DNA from: Bacteroidales bacterium
GTDB lineage: Bacteria; Bacteroidota; Bacteroidia; Bacteroidales; BM520
NCBI GenBank assembly: GCA_016285515.1
Contig: JAEEQW010000003.1
Location: forward strand, 186,316-241,001
Direction: 5' to 3'
DNA length: 54,686 nt
Within the stretch, counting starts at the first letter, position 1, and every line of letters starts with the position of its first letter. Made by a program: the position numbers and the translations under genes. Positions 18,102 to 25,907 of the stretch are shown here, piece after piece. Under the pieces are notes generated by a model that saw only the letters and a program-made list of their open reading frames with translations, was not told where the DNA came from and searched no databases.

Positions 18102-18904
18102 GAGTACGTATTCTATTGGTCTTTTGTTTGTCATCATTAATTGCTGCTCCATGTTTTTCCCAAACATGGGGCAGCAATCCTGAATTGAATGCTTTTGCCA
18201 ATTACTATGTCAAGAGCCTCAACGAATTCATGCACCGCTTCAATGCGGATGAGATACCTGCATTCATTCAGGAAGAAGGAAAAGAGAATATTCGTCAGCG
18301 TTGCATCATTGCCCTTTTCGACTTGGAACAAGTGCCTAATGGCCAAAGCGAGGCCGCTCGACGAATCTTGAAATTCGATTCCATCGTTTGTGCGAGCAAT
18401 ATCTTGTTAAGAATTACAGATCCAGGGCTGTATGCCGAAGCGCGCTGTCTGTTCAAATACAAGAAAAAGGAATTAGAGCTTAATCTTGTACTCGTGTATG
18501 ACAACATCCGCGATGACTATTACCGTTGGTCGATTGCTGGTGTCAACGGACTGGTGGAAGCCGGTATCATCGACACTGCCGCGTATGGCTATATAAACCC
18601 TGTGCAGCACGAATTGCACTTTTCGGAATTGTCACAAGCTTTCCCGCACATGAACGGCTATTTCTCAAATCCACACGACATAGACCCTCTCTCTTTCTTT
18701 GCTGGCTTGGCTGAAAGTGGTGCGTTGGAGTTGGTAGGTTGCCAAACGGTGACTTATTGGTTCACCCAAGTTCCTGGTTATGTGTTTTCCGTGTCGTTGC
18801 ATCCTCGTTTGAACACGAATGCTGGCTGGCTGATTCACGACCTCTTGGAAGTGAAGGATGAAGACAAACCCAAAATCATTGACTACTTTATTACTGGAAA
18901 ATGA
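18095..18904 (+). CDS. Exported protein of unknown function in caspase locus
   Basis: 269 residues with a signal peptide (LLVFCLSSLIAAPCFSQ). The mature part is mixed alpha/beta, with phrases such as VYDNIRDDYYRWSIAGVNGLVEAG and HFSELSQAFPHMNGYF. I recognise no family. It overlaps the previous gene by 7 bases and the next by 4 (ATGA). The last codons lie in an 18-base tandem duplication (18890-18925) shared with the start of the next gene. Confidence 0.75.
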   Translation: MVRVRILLVFCLSSLIAAPCFSQTWGSNPELNAFANYYVKSLNEFMHRFNADEIPAFIQEEGKENIRQRCIIALFDLEQVPNGQSEAARRILKFDSIVCASNILLRITDPGLYAEARCLFKYKKKELELNLVLVYDNIRDDYYRWSIAGVNGLVEAGIIDTAAYGYINPVQHELHFSELSQAFPHMNGYFSNPHDIDPLSFFAGLAESGALELVGCQTVTYWFTQVPGYVFSVSLHPRLNTNAGWLIHDLLEVKDEDKPKIIDYFITGK

Positions 18905-18925
18905 AAAATTACTGGAAAATGAAAA
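18890..18925 (+). repeat. 18-bp tandem direct repeat across a gene junction
   Basis: ATTACTGGAAAATGAAAA occurs twice head to tail, at 18890-18907 and 18908-18925. The first copy carries the overlapping stop/start (ATGA) of the genes at 18095 and 18901; the second provides an in-frame ATG at 18919. Confidence 0.9.
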
Positions 18926-19413
18926 AACTGCTAGTATTACTATTTGTCATGGCTGTCTCGTCGGCTCAAGCCCAGTCTGAAATGGAAATGATGGCCAAAC
19001 ACTTTGCCGAGGATTATTACATTGCTTTGCAAAGAATTGCCGAAGTACAGGCAAATTATTCTCACTGTGATGAAGCATTTTACCTTGAGAGTGAATTATT
19101 GCACATGTTTGGAAAAGATTCTGATGGTATTGATCTTTCTTATGATATTTATGTTTCGAATGATATTGACTATGTTTTCGGTTCCGACAAATCTGTAAAA
19201 AAGGATTTGACTTTTACCAATTATATTGGCCATTACATGGATTATGCCCAACAATTGAAGTTCAGTCTTGCATACAAGGTGGTTTCTTGTGAGCTACTGG
19301 AGGCACCTTCTATCAAAGGTGTGGAAAGTGATGAGTTTGCCAAAGTAGTAGTACATAAAACATTCCGATGGGGAAGGAAATCTGCAAAAGTGAAGGAAAC
19401 CATGATTATTTGA
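18901..19413 (+). CDS. Exported protein, truncated paralogue of the next gene
   Basis: 170 residues; the ATG at 18901 adds six codons before the ATG at 18919, which gives the neater signal peptide (LLVLLFVMAVSSAQAQ). Its body aligns by eye over its whole length with residues 20-170 of the protein at 19553 (VSNDIDYVFGSD versus VSNDIDPILGSD; NYIGHYMDYA versus NYVGHFIDYA; VVSCELLEAPSIKG versus VVSCDMLEAPSMKG). A TGA at 19411 ends it, but the same frame goes on for 19 codons with further similarity (MSINSIENSYGSS versus MSSISNSFGTAQSS) to a second TGA at 19471. It therefore looks like a full-length gene cut short by a nonsense change, lacking the partner's C-terminal TPR-like part. Confidence 0.75.
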   Translation: MKNYWKMKKLLVLLFVMAVSSAQAQSEMEMMAKHFAEDYYIALQRIAEVQANYSHCDEAFYLESELLHMFGKDSDGIDLSYDIYVSNDIDYVFGSDKSVKKDLTFTNYIGHYMDYAQQLKFSLAYKVVSCELLEAPSIKGVESDEFAKVVVHKTFRWGRKSAKVKETMII

Positions 19414-19473
19414 CTCTTGGGCAAGGATATGAGTATTAACAGTATAGAAAACTCGTATGGCTCCTCAAAATGA
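19414..19473 (+). pseudogene. Decayed continuation of the gene at 18901
   Basis: Directly after the TGA at 19411-19413 the frame still reads like the homologous stretch of the next gene (GKDMSINSIENSYGSSK) until the TGA at 19471-19473. The C-terminal half found in the neighbour is missing. From 19474 to 19552 I see only AT-rich spacer. Confidence 0.55.
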
Positions 19474-19552
19474 ATTAATCTAAAGAGAAAAGAAAAAATT
19501 ATGTGAAAGAGATTATTAAAATGATAAATAGTAATAAACAAAATGTAGGAAA

Positions 19553-20467
19553 ATGAGGAAAATAATCATTTTAGTATTGTTGTCGCTAACATTGGCAGCC
19601 AAAACCGACACTCCTTTGGAGCAGAGAGCAAGAAATTATGCTGAAGAGTATTATTCCTCGTTTCAGCAGTTGTCTCAAATAGAGAATCCATACGAGGAAG
19701 GGGCGGATGAGGTAAGGCAACTTGAAAACAAAATCATGAAGTTGGCAGGGGCGGATCAATTCGGACATGATGTGTTGGCCGACTTTCGCGTTTCGAACGA
19801 TATAGATCCCATACTTGGTTCGGACAATTCGGGAAAATCGGATGTGACACTTTCCAATTATGTTGGCCATTTCATTGATTATGCCGCAAAATATGATTTT
19901 GGTTATTCCTATAAAGTTGTTTCTTGTGATATGTTGGAAGCTCCTTCCATGAAAGGTATGGAAATCGACGAATTTGTCAAAGTGATGGTTCGTAAAACTT
20001 ACTCGTATGCCAATCGGTTCAATGATGTGGATGAAACGATGGTTCTTGCCTTTTCAAAGAATAGTTCTAGCATGTCAAGCATTAGTAACTCGTTTGGAAC
20101 GGCACAATCTTCTGGTGACTTGCTCGCACAGGCGTTGGAATATTATAGCGAAAAACAATACAAGGAAGCTTTGGCTATGTTCGAGAAACAAATAGAATTG
20201 TTTGGAGCTCCAGAAGCGTATTGGTATGCAGCTATCATGTATTTGAAAAATCAAGGATGCAAAGGGATGAAACGCAAAGAGCGGGATGAAAAAGCCATTA
20301 ATTACTTGCTTTACTTGAAGCGCCAATGGGATAATAAGTTTAAGGCTTCAATATATACCGATGGATTTTATGTTCATTCTACTTATTTGGGCGATAGTTT
20401 TTCCGACGAACGGTTGCGTTTCCATCATAAAGCTGTTTCATTGCTTGGTATATTAGGAATTTATTAA
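19553..20467 (+). CDS. Exported two-domain protein with TPR-like C-terminus, caspase locus
   Basis: 304 residues with a short signal-like N-terminus (IIILVLLSLTLAA). Domain one (about 20-165) is the paralogue of the previous gene. Domain two (about 185-300) has paired amphipathic helices, for example LLAQALEYYSEKQYKEALAMFEKQIEL and APEAYWYAAIMYLKNQG, resembling tetratricopeptide or Sel1-type repeats, so it may act as a scaffold for protein contacts. It lies 16 bases before the next gene. The full function is unknown. Confidence 0.78.
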   Translation: MRKIIILVLLSLTLAAKTDTPLEQRARNYAEEYYSSFQQLSQIENPYEEGADEVRQLENKIMKLAGADQFGHDVLADFRVSNDIDPILGSDNSGKSDVTLSNYVGHFIDYAAKYDFGYSYKVVSCDMLEAPSMKGMEIDEFVKVMVRKTYSYANRFNDVDETMVLAFSKNSSSMSSISNSFGTAQSSGDLLAQALEYYSEKQYKEALAMFEKQIELFGAPEAYWYAAIMYLKNQGCKGMKRKERDEKAINYLLYLKRQWDNKFKASIYTDGFYVHSTYLGDSFSDERLRFHHKAVSLLGILGIY

Positions 20468-20483
20468 TCAAATCTAACCATAT

Positions 20484-21314
20484 ATGTATGTAAAAATTAC
20501 TCTTATTGTAATGTTGTTAAGCCTTGCCATAAGCGGCTTCTCACAACAAATTCAGAGTATCAAACGGTTATATGTGTCATTGGGACTCACTGAGAGTTTC
20601 CGTATTGCCACAGTTCCTATGAAAGTTTCAACTGCCGATGGAACTGTTTTGGATGCCAAACGTTTGCCATTCTTGAATTTGAAAAATGCACCTCCTATTT
20701 TAGGTGGCGGCCATTTAGGTTTTGATGCAGTTTGCCTCTTTCCTATGAGCCGTTTCGGGTTTGATGTGATGGTCAACTACCACAGATTTGGAATCAGCAT
20801 GACCTATCCTGGCAACGATTGGAAAACCAACTATGTTACCAATTCGGTTGTGCCGGAATTTGATTTGAGAATCGAATTGGGGGATAAGATTGCGCATTCT
20901 GAAGCCCCGATTGCAGTTGCTTATTTGGGTGCCGCATACAATTACCACTTCTCGTATAGTGGTATTTTTGACAATGGCCCAAACATGCGTAATGCAGTTA
21001 ATAATGGTTTGGAAGGGGTAATAGGCGTTGGACTGCAATATATACCAGCAATAATAATGCAAATGCTTAATACTGCAATGGAGTCTGATCAATTAATCGA
21101 ATACAATAACGATCATCATTCTCATAATCTTGATGATATGAGAAATAGCTTTAAAAAGCATAAACCTTATTTCTCAATTGCATTGATGTACCGTCATAAT
21201 TTCTATGACTATTTCAACCAAGGCTATCATTACAATGCAAACGATAGTTATCCATTTGAAGGTTTTTCCTCAAAATTCGGAGAAATTTTTATACGGTTTA
21301 CGGTTGGAGAATAA
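20484..21314 (+). CDS. Probable outer-membrane beta-barrel protein, caspase locus
   Basis: 276 residues with a signal peptide (VMLLSLAISGFSQQ). The rest shows alternating hydrophobic/polar strands with many aromatic residues and glycines (GGHLGFDAVCLFPMSRFGFDVMVNYHRFG, YFSIALMYRHNFYDYF) and ends in a strand with an aromatic residue near the C-terminus (IFIRFTVGE), all as expected for a small beta-barrel. It may be the outer-membrane partner of the locus. No family recognised. Confidence 0.72.
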   Translation: MYVKITLIVMLLSLAISGFSQQIQSIKRLYVSLGLTESFRIATVPMKVSTADGTVLDAKRLPFLNLKNAPPILGGGHLGFDAVCLFPMSRFGFDVMVNYHRFGISMTYPGNDWKTNYVTNSVVPEFDLRIELGDKIAHSEAPIAVAYLGAAYNYHFSYSGIFDNGPNMRNAVNNGLEGVIGVGLQYIPAIIMQMLNTAMESDQLIEYNNDHHSHNLDDMRNSFKKHKPYFSIALMYRHNFYDYFNQGYHYNANDSYPFEGFSSKFGEIFIRFTVGE

Positions 21315-21356
21315 GAGAAAACAAAACCTATCAATAACATAATATAGAACAGAAAA

Positions 21357-21944
21357 ATGAAAAAACTATTTATTGTAATGGCCGTCATCGGTCTATGTTG
21401 TGCTTTCGGCGTGAAGGCACAGGCGCAGTTCAGTATCCATATGGGATATTCTCCAAGTGTAATAACTGAGAAAACTAACCTGGGAGAATCACATTCTGCA
21501 AAATTCCATAGTTTCTATGCAGGCGGTTTGTATAGTTTTAATGCTCCCCTGCTAAGCCTTTCTTTAGGTGCAAAGTTCCAATATGACAGGCGAATTGGAA
21601 ATGCTAATGCTTTTGTCAATATGAATGTTCCTGACTATCAATTACAGATAGGCGTCCCAGTGCTTGTAAATTATAACTTAAATTTATATTTTAACGATTT
21701 GTCAGTGACATATCACTATAAAATATATCCATACGTGGGTGTAATGCCTACATATAGGATAGACTTGGGAAAACAAAGCGATTATAAATCATTTGATGTC
21801 AATCTGATGGGTGGTTTGTTGTTAGGCTTCTCTCAATTTAATCTATATGCGGGCTATCAGTTTGGCTTGTTGGATTTAGACCATAATGAAACGACAGCCA
21901 CATATTTACGCGGTTGGTTCTTTGGTGCTGCACTTTCATTTTAA
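21357..21944 (+). CDS. Outer-membrane beta-barrel protein (OmpX/OMP_b-brl type)
   Basis: 195 residues. The signal peptide (VMAVIGLCCAFGVKAQA) is followed by about eight amphipathic strands (FSIHMGYSPSV, FYAGGLYSF, LSLGAKFQYD, LQIGVPVLVNYNL, YPYVGVMPTYRIDLG, FDVNLMGGLLLGF, LYAGYQFGLLDL), ending in a terminal aromatic (FFGAALSF). This is the pattern of 8-stranded outer-membrane barrels annotated as PorT or outer membrane beta-barrel proteins in Bacteroidales. It starts 42 bases after the preceding barrel gene and is probably part of the same locus. Confidence 0.82.
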   Translation: MKKLFIVMAVIGLCCAFGVKAQAQFSIHMGYSPSVITEKTNLGESHSAKFHSFYAGGLYSFNAPLLSLSLGAKFQYDRRIGNANAFVNMNVPDYQLQIGVPVLVNYNLNLYFNDLSVTYHYKIYPYVGVMPTYRIDLGKQSDYKSFDVNLMGGLLLGFSQFNLYAGYQFGLLDLDHNETTATYLRGWFFGAALSF

Positions 21945-21996
21945 AGAAATAGTGCTATCTTATTAATTTGCAAAGCAAAGTAAAAAATAATAACAA

Positions 21997-22710
21997 ATGA
22001 AAATTTTTCATAAAAAAACTAGTATTCTTATAATTATCATGGCAGTATTTGGTTTTACCAATAGTTGCAAGTCATATCAAAGTAGTACGACCGATGTCAA
22101 AAATACTTTGAAAGTTCATGCTTATGTGGATCTTGGTCTGCCGAGCGGTACCTTGTGGGCCCCCTGCAACGTTGGTGCCGACATGCCCGAGGGTTATGGT
22201 GACTACTTTGCATGGGGCGAGACGAAGCCCAAGTCCATCTACACATGGACCACTTACAAGTATGCCAACGGCATCTATGACAAGCTGACCAAGTATTGTA
22301 ACAAGAGCGATTACGGCAATAATGGTTTCACCGACAACCTGACCGTTCTCCAACCGGCAGATGACGCGGCCACAGCCAATTGGGGCAGCGACTGGTGCAC
22401 ACCTACATTGGGGCAATGGAAGGAGCTGTTGGAGAACACCATGAACAAATGGACGATGCAGAACGGTGTGCAGGGTATGTTGTTAACCTCTAAGAAGAAC
22501 GGCAAGAGTCTCTTCCTGCCCGCTGCGGGCTGTCGGGCCGACGTATTATACATTGGTTCGGGCGGCTACTATTGGTCGAGTTCGCTCAGCACGGACAGCC
22601 CATACGCCGCGTGGTACTTCGATTTTGGTTCGGATAGCTTCGAGGTGCGCAGTGTAATCCGGGAGGATGGTCAATCCGTCCGAGCAGTGCGTTCTGCGCG
22701 TCAGAACTAA
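21997..22710 (+). CDS. FISUMP/DUF1566-like surface lipoprotein
   Basis: 237 residues. A lipoprotein signal ends at Cys24 (FTNSC). From about residue 45 the chain is a FISUMP-type domain (Fibrobacter succinogenes major paralogous domain; related to DUF1566): YVDLGLPSGTLWAPCNVG, YFAWGETKPKSIYTW, DWCTPTLGQWKELL, YYWSSSLST and the closing GQSVRAVRSA. These are usually surface proteins of unknown role. The domain part looks clearly more GC-rich than the gene start and the preceding genes, which suggests a domain exchange or recombination at about 22120. Confidence 0.85.
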   Translation: MKIFHKKTSILIIIMAVFGFTNSCKSYQSSTTDVKNTLKVHAYVDLGLPSGTLWAPCNVGADMPEGYGDYFAWGETKPKSIYTWTTYKYANGIYDKLTKYCNKSDYGNNGFTDNLTVLQPADDAATANWGSDWCTPTLGQWKELLENTMNKWTMQNGVQGMLLTSKKNGKSLFLPAAGCRADVLYIGSGGYYWSSSLSTDSPYAAWYFDFGSDSFEVRSVIREDGQSVRAVRSARQN

Positions 22711-22746
22711 GCTTTGTTACGTTACATGCAAAACGGGCAAGGCTCA

Positions 22747-22803
22747 GGAGCAGTCGGGCGGGGCGCTTGCGGAGCAAGCTATCCAGCCCCGCTCGGTTGC
22801 TCC
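22747..22803. repeat. GC-rich extended hairpin
   Basis: Nested inverted repeats: GGAGC 22747-22751 with 22799-22803, GCGGGGC 22758-22764 with 22786-22792, and GCTTGC 22765-22770 with 22774-22779. It lies just after the FISUMP gene in AT-richer surroundings and has no T-run, so it is not a standard terminator. Confidence 0.6.
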
Positions 22804-22950
22804 AGCACAACAAATCCACATTTCAAGGCACGTCAAGAATGTGTTCGAATAGGGTGAACTGAATGCAGATACAACTGAAGAATACGACAAGTTCAAGGAA
22901 CGGACAAAGAACGAACTGACATTTCGTGAAAATTCATTTCCACGAACAGT
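22800..22950 (+). pseudogene. Possible RhuM-family remnant (internally deleted)
   Basis: One frame reads ISRHVKNVFE, a stop, then GELNADTTEEYDKFKERTKNELT and another stop near 22949. HVKNVFExGEL is how the helix-turn-helix part of RhuM-like virulence proteins continues, and EEYDKFKERTK resembles their C-terminal region, so an internal deletion is likely. The similarity is short and from memory. The remaining 22951-23156 stretch holds one copy of a 14-base repeat and a promoter but no gene. Confidence 0.35.
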
Positions 22951-22997
22951 TTGAACGAGAACAAAAAGAATAACCGACAACGATATCCAATTAAACA

Positions 22998-23011
22998 GTT
23001 GCGCCCGACAC
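22998..23011 (+). repeat. 14-bp repeat, copy 1 (GTTGCGCCCGACAC)
   Basis: Identical to the copy at 24419-24432 and two mismatches from 25908-25921. The bases after it (AATGAAGGG, later GTTGCCTTTT) also resemble those after copy 2, so the repeated unit may be about 60 bases long. It precedes the ATPase gene at 23157. Confidence 0.85.
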
Positions 23012-23128
23012 TAATGAAGGGCTCTAAAGATGACGATGATGTTGCCTTTTTTTTCACATAAACAATCCTTATTGCATAAAAAAGTATGAGTTTTATGCAA
23101 TAAGCTTTATGATTTGAAGAAAAAAACG

Positions 23129-23136
23129 TATCTTTG
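23129..23136 (+). promoter_or_regulatory. Predicted promoter (-7 TATCTTTG)
   Basis: TATCTTTG fits TAnnTTTG and lies 20 bases before the ATG of the ATPase gene at 23157. Confidence 0.5.
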
Positions 23137-23156
23137 CCGACACAATGAAATAGAAG

Positions 23157-24401
23157 ATGAAGACGGTTATTCTCAACCAAAAAAAGGAACGTGACAATCT
23201 GATGTCGCGTCCTTATTTGACACGACGAGGCAATCAAGATACAGACCTATTGCTGGGAAGCCACCTTATCAAATTGATTACTGGGCCTCGGCGTGTGGGC
23301 AAATCCACTCAGGCTCTGCTGATGTTGCGTAACAAGAACTTTGCCTATTTGAACTTCGACAATCAGCCGTTGTTGGATGCTTGGGATGCGAGCCTGATCA
23401 TGCGGATGCTGGATGACGTCTATCCTGATTATGAATATATCCTGCTCGACGAGGTGCAGAACCTTGATGCGTGGGATTTGTGGGTCAGTGAACTTTACAG
23501 GATGGGAAAGAACCTTGTCATCACGGGTAGCAACGCCAAGATGCTCAGCAGCGAGATGGCTACAGTGCTGACAGGCAAATATCTTCAGGTGGAGATGCTG
23601 CCGCTCAGTCTGGAGGAGTTTTTCGACTGGCATCAACTCGACCTCCACAAACTGGAGCCGGAACAGGAAACTGAAGCCGCAGTACTGACGGATGATTATA
23701 TGAGGAATGGCGGCTATCCAGAGGTGGTGGCTACACGTCCATTGACGCATAGTTATCTTGACACGTTGTTTGACTCCATTGTGTGGAAGGATGTGGCTAA
23801 ACGGCATCATGTACGTAATGTAACAGACTTGAACAATCTCGCCATGTATCTTGTCTCCAACTTCTGTAATCCTGTCAGTGCCAATGAATTGACGGAGGAA
23901 TTGGGCTTCTCCAGCGTCAATACCACCAAGAAGTTTATGGACTATCTGCACGAGCCATACCTGTTTTATTATCTGCCCCGCTACAATAATAAGCTTAAAT
24001 TGATGAAGAAAGCCCCGCGAAAGGTCTATGTGGTGGATAATGGCTTTGTAGCGGCCAAGTCTTTCGCTTTGAGCGACAATCTTGGGCGCTTGCTTGAAAA
24101 TCAGGTGTTCATCGAACTCATACGTCGTGGATACGACACTGATAAGACGATGTTCTATTATCGTTCGCGTAATGACAAGGAGGTCGATTTCGTCTTGCGA
24201 AGGGGAACACACATTGAGCAGCTGGTTCAGGTTTGTTACGACATAAGCAGCCCCAAAACCGAGAAACGCGAAGTTGACAGTCTGGTTGAGTGTGCTGGAG
24301 AGTTGAAATGCAGCAACCTTGTCATTGTGACGAACAATGATGAACGTACGATAGAGAAAGACTGTTACCAGATAAGCCTTGTGCCTGTCTCTAAGTTTTA
24401 A
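23157..24401 (+). CDS. AAA ATPase with DUF4143 domain
   Basis: 414 residues. Walker A GPRRVGKST is at about 44-52 and Walker B YILLDEVQNL at about 97-106, followed by VITGSNAKMLSS. The C-terminal DUF4143 part shows ENQVFIELIRRGYD and YYRSRNDKEVDFVLRRG, with the third motif as LVQVCYD instead of an EIK-type site, a variant seen in one subgroup; the nuclease-like pocket may thus be incomplete. Together with the next gene it is framed by copies of a 14-base repeat. Function unknown, as for the family. Confidence 0.9.
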   Translation: MKTVILNQKKERDNLMSRPYLTRRGNQDTDLLLGSHLIKLITGPRRVGKSTQALLMLRNKNFAYLNFDNQPLLDAWDASLIMRMLDDVYPDYEYILLDEVQNLDAWDLWVSELYRMGKNLVITGSNAKMLSSEMATVLTGKYLQVEMLPLSLEEFFDWHQLDLHKLEPEQETEAAVLTDDYMRNGGYPEVVATRPLTHSYLDTLFDSIVWKDVAKRHHVRNVTDLNNLAMYLVSNFCNPVSANELTEELGFSSVNTTKKFMDYLHEPYLFYYLPRYNNKLKLMKKAPRKVYVVDNGFVAAKSFALSDNLGRLLENQVFIELIRRGYDTDKTMFYYRSRNDKEVDFVLRRGTHIEQLVQVCYDISSPKTEKREVDSLVECAGELKCSNLVIVTNNDERTIEKDCYQISLVPVSKF

Positions 24402-24418
24402 TACAAAAACCAATAACC

Positions 24419-24432
24419 GTTGCGCCCGACAC
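24419..24432 (+). repeat. 14-bp repeat, copy 2 (GTTGCGCCCGACAC)
   Basis: Lies 17 bases after the stop of the ATPase at 23157 and before the next ATPase gene; identical over 14 bases to copy 1. Confidence 0.85.
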
Positions 24433-24577
24433 GAATTGAGGGTTTGAATCACTGATTTTGGAATGCTGTTGCTTTTCTCCAAACTCCTCATCAAAAAATC
24501 TTCAAACTCCTTATCAGAAAATCTCCAAACTTCTTAATGTTTTTTATGTTTTTTATTTGAAATTCAGATAAATATTA

Positions 24578-24585
24578 TATTTTTG
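24578..24585 (+). promoter_or_regulatory. Predicted promoter (-7 TATTTTTG)
   Basis: TATTTTTG fits TAnnTTTG, 33 bases before the ATG at 24619. Confidence 0.5.
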
Positions 24586-24618
24586 CAATGAATTAATAAT
24601 GTATAAATTTTGGCAGAA

Positions 24619-25893
24619 ATGAAAACATATTTAAGTCGTGTCGCTGATGAGTTGTTGGAGTTGCAATTGGAAGCAGCTGGTGTGGTGCTGATAGAAGGCG
24701 CAAAGTGGTGTGGAAAGACCACTACGGCGCTTCAGCACGCCAAAAGCGTCTTGTTTATGGACGACACGAAACACAAAGAGGAATATCTGCGTTTGGCGGA
24801 ATCAGATATTGAGGTGTTGCTGAATGGCAACACTCCGCGACTGATTGATGAGTGGCAAAAGGCGCCGCAATTTTGGGATGCCTGTCGCTATTGGGTGGAC
24901 AGGCGGGATGCTGAGGGGCAATTCATCTTGACAGGGAGTGCTGAACCTGTTGACCAAAGCAAGATGAGCCATACTGGAACAGGCCGTGTGAGGTGGGTGA
25001 AGATGCGCCCCATGACGCTGTTCGAGTCGGGCGAGTCAAATGGAAGTGTTTCGCTTGGCGCTTTGTTTGAAAACCGTTTTAAGCCTGCCGAAGGGAACGA
25101 GTTGAATTTGCGGGCGTTGTGCTATCTGATATGTCGTGGTGGATGGCCGAAAGCCATAGGCAAATCGGAACGCGTGGCACTCCGACAGGCGTTCAACTAT
25201 GTTGATGCGGTGGCCAAACGGGAGATTATAGAGGTGGACAAGGTTCATCGCAGTGAGGCTAACACGCGCCGACTGTTGCGCAGTTTTGCCCGTCATCAAG
25301 CCTCGCAAGCCACTAACGGTACCATCGCTTCCGACTTGAAAACCAATGACGGCAGCACCTTAAATGATGCTACCATTACTTCATATTTGAATGCCTTGCG
25401 AAAGATTTATGTGATAGAGGACATGGAGGCATGGAACCCTAACCTGCGCTCGAAGGCAGCCATACGCACTACCGACACGCGTTATTTTGTGGATCCGAGC
25501 ATCGCAACAGCGTCGCTTGGCTTGGAACCCAACGACCTGATGAAAGACCTCAACACTTTGGGATTGCTCTTTGAGACGTTGGTGGTTCGCGATTTGCGGG
25601 TCTATGCCGAAGCCATTGACGGCAACGTTTTCCATTACCGTGACAATAACGGACTAGAATGTGACAGTGTGCTGCATCTCCGCAACGGCCATTACGGTCT
25701 GGTTGAAATAAAACTTGGTGGTGAGTCTTTAATAGAAGAAGGGGCGGCCAATCTCATCTCTTTGGCAAAAAAGATTGACACTGACAAAATGTATGCTCCG
25801 TCGTTTATGATGGTTGTTGTTGGAACCGGCAGATATGCTTATCGCCGTGAAGATGGAGTCCTGGTTGTCCCAATAGGTTGTTTGAAATATTAA
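24619..25893 (+). CDS. AAA ATPase with DUF4143 domain
   Basis: 424 residues from the ATG at 24619 (a TTG three codons earlier is less likely). Walker A EGAKWCGKTT is at about 25-34; the Walker B-like strand reads PRLIDEWQ, followed by FILTGSAEPVD. The DUF4143 part has LFETLVVRDLRVYAE, HYRDNNGLECDSVL and YGLVEIKLGG, so the full E...D...E-x-K set of a restriction-like fold is present. The subtype (AEPVD sensor, long middle section) differs from the two other DUF4143 ATPases in the window, so these are not recent duplicates. Confidence 0.9.
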   Translation: MKTYLSRVADELLELQLEAAGVVLIEGAKWCGKTTTALQHAKSVLFMDDTKHKEEYLRLAESDIEVLLNGNTPRLIDEWQKAPQFWDACRYWVDRRDAEGQFILTGSAEPVDQSKMSHTGTGRVRWVKMRPMTLFESGESNGSVSLGALFENRFKPAEGNELNLRALCYLICRGGWPKAIGKSERVALRQAFNYVDAVAKREIIEVDKVHRSEANTRRLLRSFARHQASQATNGTIASDLKTNDGSTLNDATITSYLNALRKIYVIEDMEAWNPNLRSKAAIRTTDTRYFVDPSIATASLGLEPNDLMKDLNTLGLLFETLVVRDLRVYAEAIDGNVFHYRDNNGLECDSVLHLRNGHYGLVEIKLGGESLIEEGAANLISLAKKIDTDKMYAPSFMMVVVGTGRYAYRREDGVLVVPIGCLKY

Positions 25894-25907
25894 AATAAAA
25901 AATAACA

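Noticed and set aside
19411..19413. In-frame TGA as a selenocysteine or programmed readthrough site
   Set aside because: No SECIS-like hairpin follows, the aligned position in the paralogue is not cysteine, and a second TGA comes 20 codons later; decay is simpler.
23247..24494. 415-codon open frame on the minus strand
   Set aside because: It lies antisense to the DUF4143 ATPase at 23157, which has clear Walker and nuclease-like motifs; the antisense product shows no domain or signal.
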